Shown here in pieces: positions 42,010-50,428 of a stretch of DNA of 64,000 nt (position 1 is its first letter; every line of letters begins with the position of its first letter). The position numbers were made by a program, and so were the translations under genes. The DNA comes from Nonomuraea jabiensis (GTDB lineage: Bacteria > Actinomycetota > Actinomycetes > Streptosporangiales > Streptosporangiaceae). The notes under the pieces were generated by a model that was given only the letters and a program-made list of their open reading frames with translations, was not told the origin of the DNA and searched no databases. The stretch covers positions 10,738,501-10,802,500 of the forward strand of contig NZ_JACHMB010000001.1 in NCBI RefSeq assembly GCF_014204795.1, read 5' to 3'.

Positions 42010-45000
42010 ATGTCACCACGTCCTCGAATATGGGCAGGAAGGCTGCTCGACGCGGTCCTGCCAGAAGGCGGACGACGTCCGAGACGTCGAACCGCCACCA
42101 CGATGGCCTTAGCCCTCGTCGCCCCTTTCCTCACGCTCCTTGCGGCGCCGGTGAGCGCCGAGGCCGCCACGTCGGCGGTGAGCGCCGAGGCCGCCACGGC
42201 GGCGGAGCCCGCCTTCAAGGTGCTCGTCTTCTCGAAGACGACCGGATTCCGGCACGACTCGATCCCCGAGGGCATCGCGGCCGTGCAGAAGCTCGGCCAG
42301 GACAACAACTTCGCGGTCGACACGACCGAGGACAGCGCCCTGTTCACGGACCAGAACCTGGCGCAGTACCAGGCCGTGGTCTTCATGTCCACGACCGGTG
42401 ACCCGCTGGGCACGCAGGAGCAGAAGGACGCCTTCCAGCGCTACATCCAGGGCGGCGGCGGCTTCGTGGGCGTCCACGCCGCCGCCGACAGCGGCTACAA
42501 CTGGGCCTGGTACGGCAAGCTGGTCGGGGCGTACTTCAAGCAGCACCCGGCGATCCAGCAGGCCACGGTCAAGGTCGAGGACCCGGCGCACCCGGCGACC
42601 AAGGATCTCCCGACGACCTGGACCCGTACCGACGAATGGTACGACTACCAGGTGAACCCGCGCAGCACGGTCCACGTGCTGACGTCGATGGACGAGAAGT
42701 CCTACACCGGCGCCACGATGGGCGCCGACCACCCGAACACGTGGTGCCAGGACTTCGACGGCGGCCGTTCGTGGTACACCGGGCTCGGCCACCTCAAGGA
42801 GAACTACAGCGAGCCCAACTTCCTGAAGCTGCTGCTCGGCGGCATCCAGACCGCCGCCGGCGCGATCAAGGCCGACTGCTCGGCCTCGCAGAGCTCCAGC
42901 TTCGAGAAGGTCACCCTCGACGACAACACGTCGAACCCGATGATGGTGGACGTCGCCAAGGACGGCCGGGTCTTCTACATCGACCGGCTCGGCGAGGTCA
43001 AGATCATCAAGCCGGCCGGCGGCACGGTGACGGCGGCGAAGCTGAGCGTCTTCACCGCCAACGAGAGCGGCCTGCTCGGCATGGCGCTCGACCCCGGCTT
43101 CGACTCGAACCACTGGGTGTATCTCTACTACTCGCCCACCGGGACGAACGTCGACCGGCTGAGCAGGTTCACCGTCACCGGTGACACCCTGGACCTGTCG
43201 AGCGAGAAGAAGATCCTCGACGTCCCGGTGCAGCGGGCCGAGTGCTGCCACCACGGCGGCGGCATGGTGATGGACCCCAAGACCGGCAATCTGTGGCTGG
43301 GCACGGGCGACAACACCAACCCGTTCGCCTCCGACGGCTACACGCCGATCGACGAGCAGTCCGGCCGCGCCAACTGGGACGCCCAGCGTACCGCGGGCAA
43401 CACCAACAGCCTGAGCGGCAAGCTGCTGCGGATCCACCCCGAGGCCGACGGCACCTACACCATCCCGTCCGGCAACCTGTTCGCGCCGGGCACGGCGAAG
43501 ACCAGGCCGGAGATCTACGGCATGGGCCTGCGCAACCCGTTCCGCATGGGTCTCGACCCCAAGACGGGCAACATCATGCTCGGTGAGTACGGTCCCGACG
43601 CGAACGCGGCGAGCTCCACCCGGGGTCCGCAGAACACGGTCGAGTGGAACCTCGTCTCGAGGCCCGGCAACTTCGGCTGGCCGTACTGCATCGGCAACAA
43701 CACCCCGTACGTCGACTACAACTTCGCCACCAAGCAGTCGGGGTCGCCGTTCAACTGTGCCGCGCCGGTCAACGAATCGCCGAACAACGACGGCCTGACC
43801 AGCCTGCCGCCGGTGATCCCGGCGACGATCTGGTACCACTACGCGGCAGACCCGCAGAACTTCCCGGAGCTGAGCGGTGGCGCGCCGATGGGCGGCCCGG
43901 TCTACCGCTCCGACCCGAACCTGCAGTCGGACGTGAAGTGGCCGGCGTACTGGGACGGCAAGGCCGTCTTCGGTGAGTGGAACAACGACAAGGTGTGGTC
44001 GTTCCAGCTCAACGAGAACGGCAGCAAGGTCGTCGAGATGAACCCGATCCTCGGCTCCCTGTCGTTCAAGAAGCCGATGGACATGAAGTTCGGTCCCGAC
44101 GGCGCGCTGTACATGATCGAGTGGGGCTCCGGCTTCGGCGGCGACAACGCCGACTCCGGCATCTACCGCATCGAGTACACCAAGGGCACCCGGCCGCCGA
44201 TCGCCCGAGCCACGGCGGACAAGACTGACGGGCCCCTGCCGCTGGCGGTCAAGTTCTCCAGCGAGGGCAGCCGGGACCCGGAGGGCAAGACGCTCACCTA
44301 CGCCTGGGACCTCGACGGTGACGGGGACACCGACTCCACCGACCCCAACCCCACCTTCACCTATGAGAAGGGGGGCGATTACAGCGTGGTCCTGACCGTC
44401 AAGACCCCCGAAGGCAAGACCGCCACCGCCAGCGTGTCGATCAGCGCGGGCAACACCCGTCCCACCGTCAAGGTGGACGTTCCGCCGAACGGCGCCTTCT
44501 TCGAGTTCGGCGACCAGGTGAAGTTCAAGGTCACCGTCACCGACGCCGAGGACGGCACGATCGACTGCGACAAGGTCAAGATCCAGGCGATCCTCGGCCA
44601 CGACAGCCACGGCCACCCGCTCGACCAGCTCAAGGGCTGTCAGGGCACCCTGCAGACCCAGCAGGCGGGCCACGGCGAGTACGACAACCTCTTCTACGCC
44701 ATCGAGGCCAGCTACACCGACGGGGGCGCCAATGGCGCCGGACCGCTGACCGGGCGGGGCCAGATCATCCTGGAGCCCAAGCGCAAGCAGGCCGAGCACT
44801 TCGCGCAGACCGGCCGGGTGGCCGACGGCAAGGGCACCGACGCCGCAGGCGTCCAGGCGGAGACCACGACCGACACCCAGGGCGGCAACCAGCACATCGC
44901 GTTCGTCCAGGACGGCGACTGGTGGTCGTTCGACCCGGTGAACCTGTCGAACGTCACCGCGATCCGGCTCCGGGCCTCCTCGGGCGGAACCGGCGGAACC

Positions 45001-47331
45001 GTGCAGGTCCGGGCGGGCAACCCCGAGACCGGTACTCTGGTCGGCTCGGTCAACGTGCCGCCCACTGGCGGCTGGCAGACGTTCACCGACGTCACGCTCG
45101 ACCTGACCGGCCCACCGGCCGAGAGCGGACCGCTGTACTTCGTCGTGCGCAAGCCGGCCGGCGCGGCCGACAACGCCTACCTGGCCAACGTCAACTGGGT
45201 CGACTTCGTCGGCAAGGGCGCCACGGACAACCAGCATCCGGCTGTGACCGCGACGGCGACCCCGGCGACGGGCGTCGCCCCGCTGAAGGTCGGCTTCAAG
45301 GCGACGGCCACCGACCCCGAAGGCGACCCGATCACCTACAAGTGGAACTTCGGGGTGACCGGCGCGCCGGAGCCCACCACGGCCGAGGCGAGCTACACCT
45401 ACACCGCGCCGGGCAGCTACACGGCCACGGTGACCGCGACCGACGACAAGGGCGCGTCGGCCACCGCCCAGGTCCCGGTCAAGGTGGACGCGGCGGCCAC
45501 GGTCTGCTTCACCGGCCGTTCCGACGACTTCCTGGGCATCGGGCTCGACCGTGGCCGCTGGTCGGTCATCCGGGAGAACCAGGACCTCAGGGTCGCGGAC
45601 GGCAAGCTCGTGATCCCGACCTCGACCACCGACATCTACAGCACGGGCGGCAACACGCCGAACATCGTCGTGCAGCCGGCGCCATCGGGTGCGTGGACCG
45701 CCACCGCCAAGCTCACGCTGGACGCGCGTGACGCGTACCAGCAGGCGGGCCTGATCATCTACGGCGACGACGACAACTACGCCAAGATGGTGCTGCAGGC
45801 GCGGTCGACCTCGGGTTCCAACCACGCCAGCCGTATCTTCCAGTTCATCCGGGAGGAGAACGGCAGCCCGAACGAAGTGTCGCAGAGCAACACGGCCAAC
45901 CTCGGGGACTCCTACCCCGACACGGTGTACGTGCGGTTCGTCAGCGACGGCACCAACATCACCGCCCACTACTCCTCGGACGGCACCACGTTCACCGCGA
46001 TGCCGCAGACCAAGCCGCTCGCCGGGATCGCCAACCCCAAGATCGGCCTGATCTCGCTGGCCGGGGCCAACCACCCGGTGGTGGATGCGTCCTTCGACTG
46101 GTTCCACATCACACCGGACGACAAGGCGACGGCGCCGGACCCGGACGACGAGTTCGACGGCACCGCGCTCGACGCCTGCCGCTGGAACGCGGTCGTGCGC
46201 CCCGACGCCACGGCGGCGCGCGTCGGCAACGGCAAGCTGGAGCTCGACACCACGACCGGTGACATCTACGGGACCACCAACAGCGGCCCGAAGAACTTCA
46301 TCCTGCAGACGGCGCCGAGCGGCGACTGGACGCTGGAGACCAAGGTGGACGCCTCGGCGCTCAACGAGCAGTACCAGCAGGGCGGCCTCATGGTGTACAC
46401 CGGCGACGACGACTACGTGAAGCTCGACTTCCTCACCACCAACTCGGCAGGCTCGACGGTGGCGCGGAGCATCGAACTGCGCAGCGAGGCCGGCGGCACC
46501 GTGCAGAACCCGCAGCCGCAGGTGAACAACCTCACCAGCGGCGTGTGGTGGCTGCGGCTGAAGAAGGCGGGCACCACCTACACCGGCTCCTACTCCTCCG
46601 ACGGTCAGACCTGGACGGATCTCTCCGCGCCGGTGGAGAACACCGCGGTGGCCACCGGCGCGAAGGTCGGCGTGTACACCATCGGCACCAGCCAGTCGGC
46701 GTCGAAGACGGTCACGTTCGACTACTTCCACCTGACCAAGGCGGGCTCGGGCGGGGACAGGACCGCGCCCGTGACGACGGCGACGACCGATCCGGAGCAG
46801 CCGGCGGGCGGCACGTTCACCGGTCCGGTGTCGGTCACGCTGAAGGCCGCCGACGAGGACGGCGGCAGCGGGGTCGGCAAGACCGAGTACCAGTTGGACG
46901 GCGGCGACTGGACCGCCTACACCGGGCCGGTCACCGTGACCGGCGACGGGCAGCACCAGCTGAAGTACCGCTCGGCCGACAAGGCGGGCAACGTCGAAGA
47001 GGCCAAGACGCTGACGCTGACGATCTCGGCGTCCGCGCCGCAGGTCAAGCTGACGGTCTCCGCCTCGTCCCGCTGCATCGGCACCTCGGCGTACGTGGCG
47101 GTCACGGCCGTCAACGGCTCGGACGTGCCGGCGACGGTGACGCTGACCACCCCGTTCGGTTCGAAGACCGTGGCCGACGTGGCCCCGGGCAAGCAGGCGT
47201 ACCAGTCCTTCAACAGCCGGGCCGGGCAGATCGACGCGGGCACGGTGACCGTGAAGGGGACCGCGACGGTCGGCGGCGGGCAGGTCACCTCGTCGTACGA
47301 CGCCGCCTACCCGGCGCTCAGCTGCCGCTGA
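42010..47331 (+). CDS. Giant secreted ThuA / glucose-sorbosone-dehydrogenase / PKD / carbohydrate-binding protein
   Basis: 1773 residues from the ATG at 42010 behind AGGAAGGG; signal core MALALVAPFLTLLAAPVSAE at residues 32-51. Domains by eye: ThuA-like (about 66-280, start FKVLVFSKTTGFRHDSIPEG), soluble glucose/sorbosone-dehydrogenase six-bladed propeller (about 298-725, ECCHHGGGMVMDPKTGNLWL), PKD (730-814), an Ig-like segment with GHDSHGHPLDQLKG (815-920), CBM6-like (925-1068), PKD (1078-1160), two concanavalin-like DUF1349-type domains (1165-1368, 1378-1578), an Ig/OmpL47-like domain and a C-terminal beta-domain. It probably oxidises or binds extracellular glycans via PQQ. A 27-base tandem duplication encodes VSAEAATSAVSAEAATAA after the signal. 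Confidence 0.85.
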   Translation: MSPRPRIWAGRLLDAVLPEGGRRPRRRTATTMALALVAPFLTLLAAPVSAEAATSAVSAEAATAAEPAFKVLVFSKTTGFRHDSIPEGIAAVQKLGQDNNFAVDTTEDSALFTDQNLAQYQAVVFMSTTGDPLGTQEQKDAFQRYIQGGGGFVGVHAAADSGYNWAWYGKLVGAYFKQHPAIQQATVKVEDPAHPATKDLPTTWTRTDEWYDYQVNPRSTVHVLTSMDEKSYTGATMGADHPNTWCQDFDGGRSWYTGLGHLKENYSEPNFLKLLLGGIQTAAGAIKADCSASQSSSFEKVTLDDNTSNPMMVDVAKDGRVFYIDRLGEVKIIKPAGGTVTAAKLSVFTANESGLLGMALDPGFDSNHWVYLYYSPTGTNVDRLSRFTVTGDTLDLSSEKKILDVPVQRAECCHHGGGMVMDPKTGNLWLGTGDNTNPFASDGYTPIDEQSGRANWDAQRTAGNTNSLSGKLLRIHPEADGTYTIPSGNLFAPGTAKTRPEIYGMGLRNPFRMGLDPKTGNIMLGEYGPDANAASSTRGPQNTVEWNLVSRPGNFGWPYCIGNNTPYVDYNFATKQSGSPFNCAAPVNESPNNDGLTSLPPVIPATIWYHYAADPQNFPELSGGAPMGGPVYRSDPNLQSDVKWPAYWDGKAVFGEWNNDKVWSFQLNENGSKVVEMNPILGSLSFKKPMDMKFGPDGALYMIEWGSGFGGDNADSGIYRIEYTKGTRPPIARATADKTDGPLPLAVKFSSEGSRDPEGKTLTYAWDLDGDGDTDSTDPNPTFTYEKGGDYSVVLTVKTPEGKTATASVSISAGNTRPTVKVDVPPNGAFFEFGDQVKFKVTVTDAEDGTIDCDKVKIQAILGHDSHGHPLDQLKGCQGTLQTQQAGHGEYDNLFYAIEASYTDGGANGAGPLTGRGQIILEPKRKQAEHFAQTGRVADGKGTDAAGVQAETTTDTQGGNQHIAFVQDGDWWSFDPVNLSNVTAIRLRASSGGTGGTVQVRAGNPETGTLVGSVNVPPTGGWQTFTDVTLDLTGPPAESGPLYFVVRKPAGAADNAYLANVNWVDFVGKGATDNQHPAVTATATPATGVAPLKVGFKATATDPEGDPITYKWNFGVTGAPEPTTAEASYTYTAPGSYTATVTATDDKGASATAQVPVKVDAAATVCFTGRSDDFLGIGLDRGRWSVIRENQDLRVADGKLVIPTSTTDIYSTGGNTPNIVVQPAPSGAWTATAKLTLDARDAYQQAGLIIYGDDDNYAKMVLQARSTSGSNHASRIFQFIREENGSPNEVSQSNTANLGDSYPDTVYVRFVSDGTNITAHYSSDGTTFTAMPQTKPLAGIANPKIGLISLAGANHPVVDASFDWFHITPDDKATAPDPDDEFDGTALDACRWNAVVRPDATAARVGNGKLELDTTTGDIYGTTNSGPKNFILQTAPSGDWTLETKVDASALNEQYQQGGLMVYTGDDDYVKLDFLTTNSAGSTVARSIELRSEAGGTVQNPQPQVNNLTSGVWWLRLKKAGTTYTGSYSSDGQTWTDLSAPVENTAVATGAKVGVYTIGTSQSASKTVTFDYFHLTKAGSGGDRTAPVTTATTDPEQPAGGTFTGPVSVTLKAADEDGGSGVGKTEYQLDGGDWTAYTGPVTVTGDGQHQLKYRSADKAGNVEEAKTLTLTISASAPQVKLTVSASSRCIGTSAYVAVTAVNGSDVPATVTLTTPFGSKTVADVAPGKQAYQSFNSRAGQIDAGTVTVKGTATVGGGQVTSSYDAAYPALSCR

Positions 47332-47348
47332 GCGCCGACAGCAGAACC

Positions 47349-47380
47349 GGGGCCGGCCGGCCGAGCAGCCGACCGGCCCC
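47349..47380 (+). terminator. Hairpin between giant protein and WxL-like gene
   Basis: GGGGCCGG and CCGGCCCC are separated by 16 bases, starting 18 bases after the stop. It may end or attenuate transcription before the next gene, whose start is 22 bases further on. Confidence 0.45.
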
Positions 47381-47402
47381 ACCCCCTCAATGGAGCGAAC
47401 AC

Positions 47403-48041
47403 ATGAAAATGAACAGGACCACACAGATGCTCGCCGCGGCGATGCTCGGTGTCGCGCTCGCCGCCGGCGCCGGCGCGGCCAGTCCGGCGGTGGCGGACGA
47501 CGACCCCGACAACGGCATCGACGTGTCGGTGACGATCGAGCCGAACACCACTCCCGGTGAGGTGTCCATGACCGTCGCCGACAACGGCGGAGTGGCCCTG
47601 CAGGAGGACGGCTCCAACGCCGCCGCCCGCCAGTTCGTCGGCACCCTGCCCACGGTCACGGTGACCGACAGCCGCCGGCCCGAGGAGATCCCCGCCGGTG
47701 ACTTCTGGGCGGTCGTCGGCCAGGCCAGCGAGTTCACCGCGACGAGCGGTTCGGCGCCGCCCATCGGCCCGCAGTACCTGGGCTGGCGGCCGCGCCTGCT
47801 GAGCGACTCCTCCTCCGGTGCGGTGGCGGCCGGTGAGCCCGTCTCCAGCGTCATCTCAGACGGCTCCGGAGCGCCCACCGTCGGTCTGCAGGGGCAGGAA
47901 CTGCTGGTGTCGACGGCGAACTCCGCCGACGAGATCGGCACCTGGCAGGTCAACGCCGGCCTCGCGCTGCGCACTCCCGCCGACGTCGCCGCCGGCGAGT
48001 ACCACTCGACTCTGACGCTCTCCCTCTTCAACCAGTCCTGA
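47403..48041 (+). CDS. Secreted WxL-like beta-domain protein
   Basis: 212 residues from the ATG at 47403 (RBS GGAG). Sec signal MLAAAMLGVALAAGAGAASP. The rest resembles a divergent WxL domain: VTVTDSRRPEEIPAGDFWAV corresponds to the first WxL block (VTDxRG...GWxL), and PADVAAGEYHSTLTLSLFNQ to the distal YxSTLTWTL block with Trp changed to Leu. WxL domains bind peptidoglycan in Firmicutes and occur with DUF916 proteins, exactly as here. No LPxTG motif or membrane anchor. Confidence 0.65.
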   Translation: MKMNRTTQMLAAAMLGVALAAGAGAASPAVADDDPDNGIDVSVTIEPNTTPGEVSMTVADNGGVALQEDGSNAAARQFVGTLPTVTVTDSRRPEEIPAGDFWAVVGQASEFTATSGSAPPIGPQYLGWRPRLLSDSSSGAVAAGEPVSSVISDGSGAPTVGLQGQELLVSTANSADEIGTWQVNAGLALRTPADVAAGEYHSTLTLSLFNQS

Positions 48042-48073
48042 ACCGGAGGCAGGACGCCATCGCCCGCTGTGGG

Positions 48074-48112
48074 CGTCCGGGACCTGTGCCGGCCTGGCGC
48101 AGGTCCCGGACG
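48074..48112 (+). terminator. 17-bp hairpin upstream of DUF916-like gene
   Basis: CGTCCGGGACCTGTGCC and GGCGCAGGTCCCGGACG pair with one G-T wobble around GGCCT. It sits between the WxL-like stop and the next gene, ending 6 bases before ATG 48119 or 27 bases before TTG 48140. It is either a terminator or an attenuator/translation-controlling stem. Confidence 0.6.
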
Positions 48113-48139
48113 GCCACGATGAGACTGGAGACACCTCTG

Positions 48140-49177
48140 TTGACCACAAGCCGTTCGCGGGGCGCCCTCGCCCGCCTCGCCGTCTTACCCGCCGTCGGCG
48201 TTGCCCTGCTGGTCGCCGTCCTGGTCACCACGGTCGCGTTCGCGACCCCGTCCGACGCCGACACCACCTGGTCGGTCGTTCCGGCCAACGCCGACGGTCC
48301 TGACGGCCGCAGCGTCATCGACCTCGAACTCGCCGGCGGGCAGCAGGTGGTCGAGCATGTGGCGGTCATCAACCGCTCCACTCAGCCGGTCGACTTCGCA
48401 ATCGACGCCAACGACGGCTACCTGACCTCCAAGGGCTACTTCGACATGCGGCCCTCGGACGCGAAACCGACCGACGGCGGCTCCTGGATAGCGGTTCCCG
48501 AGAAGGTGACCATCGCCGCCGGGGCCACCTCCGTCGTGCCGGTGACGGTGTCGATCCCCCAGAACGCGACGCCGGGCGATCACCCCGCGGGTGTGACCGC
48601 GTCCCTGGAGACCGTCTCCGGTCAGGTACGGGTCCAGAACCGGGTGGGCGTCCGCCTGAACATCCGCGTCACCGGCGACTATGTGGCCAAGGTGGCGGTA
48701 ACCGACGTGCGGGCCGAGTACACGGGATCGTGGAATCCCTTCGCCGCCGGATCCGTCGAGGTGACCTACACCGTGGCCAACGTCGGCAACGTCCGGCTGG
48801 TCGCGGACAACCGGGTCCTGACGTCCACGTTCCTGGGCGAGAACAACTGGAGTGACCCGTCCGCGGCCAAGGCCCGGGAGCTCATGCCGGGCGGCAGCCG
48901 AACGTTCGTCGCACGGGTGCCCGGCGCCTGGCCGCTGGGTCCCATCGGCACGACGGTCACGGTGATCCCCTCGCCCGCGGGCAGGCCGATCCCGGGCGTC
49001 ACCGCCCAGCGGATGGCGATCGACACCACGGTGTGGGCCCTGCCGTGGCCGCAGCTCGCCCTCCTCGTCCTCCTCATCCTCGCCCCCTTCGCCATCCGGC
49101 TGGTCGCCGCCTGGCGCCGCAAGCGTATCGAGAAGCTGATCATGCTCCACGGCAAAGGCACGCCTCAGGAGGCGTGA
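48140..49177 (+). CDS. DUF916-like (WxL-partner) cell-surface protein with C-terminal membrane anchor
   Basis: 345 residues from the TTG at 48140, preceded by CTGGAG; an ATG at 48119 in frame lacks an RBS and abuts a hairpin. N-terminal signal LAVLPAVGVALLVAVLVTTV. The ectodomain shows WSVVPANADGPDGRSVIDLE, HVAVINRSTQPVDFAIDAND and VPVTVSIPQNATPGDHPAGV, the pattern of DUF916 (WxL-protein peptidoglycan-domain) proteins. A C-terminal helix WPQLALLVLLILAPFAIRLV plus basic tail RRKRIEK anchors it with the ectodomain outside. It probably partners the WxL-like protein. Confidence 0.8.
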   Translation: MTTSRSRGALARLAVLPAVGVALLVAVLVTTVAFATPSDADTTWSVVPANADGPDGRSVIDLELAGGQQVVEHVAVINRSTQPVDFAIDANDGYLTSKGYFDMRPSDAKPTDGGSWIAVPEKVTIAAGATSVVPVTVSIPQNATPGDHPAGVTASLETVSGQVRVQNRVGVRLNIRVTGDYVAKVAVTDVRAEYTGSWNPFAAGSVEVTYTVANVGNVRLVADNRVLTSTFLGENNWSDPSAAKARELMPGGSRTFVARVPGAWPLGPIGTTVTVIPSPAGRPIPGVTAQRMAIDTTVWALPWPQLALLVLLILAPFAIRLVAAWRRKRIEKLIMLHGKGTPQEA

Positions 49178-49430
49178 GCGCCATCGACATCCGTCCTCAG
49201 GAGGTGGCGGCCATCAGTCCGACCCAGGCAACCGGGTCCCGCACGGGGTGCGACGTGGGCCCGCTTGCTCGCCCTCGCGGTCGCGTTCGCGCTCGGCGCG
49301 ATCGTCGCCGGCCGTCCGACGGCGCAGCGGGGCCCGTCGCGGGCTACGGCCACCAGCACGTATTCCAACCGACATCACCCGGTGAAGGGGCGCTCATCCC
49401 CGACACCGAACCCGAGGGGAGTCACGACTC

Positions 49431-50060
49431 GTGAACAAGGCACCGGCATACGTCCTCACCGTCCTGCTGGCCGGGCTCATGCTGGTGCTCGGCGCACCGG
49501 CGGCCTCCGCCCACGGCGGGCCGATCAAGCTGGAGGTGACGGGAGACGGCGCCGACAACGTCAACGTGCTGGTCACCTACGAAAAGGACGGCCATCCCGT
49601 AACGGAGATCGTCGCGGCCACGCTGAAGGCGACCTCGGCAGACGGCCGTTCCTTCGGGCCGGTGCCGCTCAGGTCGGCGCCCGAGGGCCAGAACCTCTAC
49701 CACTCCGCCGAGCCGCTGCCGAGCGGCGAGTGGCGGGTCACCGTGACCGCGACCGAGCCCTCCAAGGCGAAAGCGACGGTGAAGGTGAAGGCGGGCGTTG
49801 TCGCCGCCTCCCCCGTGGCGGCGACCGCCCCCGCGACCGCCCCCGCAACGGGCCAGGCGACGGGCCAGGCGACGGGGCAGGCGACGGGCCAGGCGACGGG
49901 GCCCGCGCGGAACAAGGCCGCCGCGCCGGCGACCGTGATGGACGGCCAAGGTGCGATGGGGACTGCCCTCAAGATCGGCATCATCGTCCTCGTGGCGCTC
50001 GTCGCCCTCGCGGCCTGGATCGCCCTCGCCTGGCGGCACCGCATGGGCGTCCGGCGCTGA
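49431..50060 (+). CDS. Small secreted, C-terminally anchored protein with CopC/YtkA-like domain
   Basis: 209 residues from the GTG at 49431 (GGGGAG upstream). Sec signal AYVLTVLLAGLMLVLGAPAA ends before HGGPIKLEVTGDG. An N-terminal His after cleavage and an Ig-like beta-sandwich (residues about 28-120) resemble CopC/YtkA-type proteins, but the match is weak. A flexible linker ATAPATGQATGQATGQATGQ comes from 12-base DNA repeats (49849-49905). A C-terminal helix ALKIGIIVLVALVALAAWIA with tail WRHRMGVRR anchors it. Position after the DUF916-like gene suggests one cell-surface module. Confidence 0.65.
   Translation: MNKAPAYVLTVLLAGLMLVLGAPAASAHGGPIKLEVTGDGADNVNVLVTYEKDGHPVTEIVAATLKATSADGRSFGPVPLRSAPEGQNLYHSAEPLPSGEWRVTVTATEPSKAKATVKVKAGVVAASPVAATAPATAPATGQATGQATGQATGQATGPARNKAAAPATVMDGQGAMGTALKIGIIVLVALVALAAWIALAWRHRMGVRR
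49849..49905 (+). repeat. 12-bp tandem repeat in linker
   Basis: Four to five copies of GCGACGGGCCAG, one with a G for C change, encode the ATGQ repeat of the anchored protein; copy number is likely to vary between strains. Confidence 0.8.
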
Positions 50061-50095
50061 ATTCGGCCTCGTCGCCTCGTCGGCGAGGTCTGCCA

Positions 50096-50284
50096 TGGGG
50101 CACGATTTGCCGCGGCCCGCAGGTGCCGGCCGCGCTTGGCCTGCTGCGCGGCCGCACCACGGCGGCGTACCCGCCGTTGAGGACCGACATGGAGATGGCG
50201 GGTGCGAGCTTCGTGGACGCCCCCGACGTGGTGGACGGCGCGATGGTCTCCTGTCGTGGCCGGCCGGACCTGCCTGAATGGTCA
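50096..50284 (+). pseudogene. C-terminal remnant of a DJ-1/PfpI-family gene
   Basis: The plus strand encodes WGTICRGPQVPAALGLLRGR, TTAAYPPLRTDMEMAGASFV, DAPDVVDGAMVSCRGRPDLP, EW. This is the C-terminal half of a DJ-1/PfpI protein, including the nucleophile-elbow Cys (TICRG for AICHG). The N-terminal half and the last residues are missing and no start is present. It lies in the 368-base gap between convergent genes; I recognise nothing else there. Confidence 0.7.
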
Positions 50285-50428
50285 CGGCGAGCACGTCGCG
50301 CACCGCGGTCGGCGCTCCTCCGCGGCGAGAAGCACCGAGCCGGGCACGGCGACACCGGACGCCTTCTGCTCCTCCGTCCAGGCCCGGGTCGCCATGCGGC
50401 TCGTGCTGATCGGCTCCTCAGAACTCGA

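Noticed and set aside
42109..47424. 1771-codon minus-strand frame opposite the giant ThuA protein
   Set aside because: Antisense shadow. Its length is only a consequence of biased third positions; there is no start signal, signal peptide or domain.
49178..49430. Frame with a hydrophobic LALAVAFALGAIVAG segment before the CopC/YtkA-like gene
   Set aside because: No start codon with an RBS, and the same frame continues out of phase through the next gene, so it is not a separate gene on this evidence.
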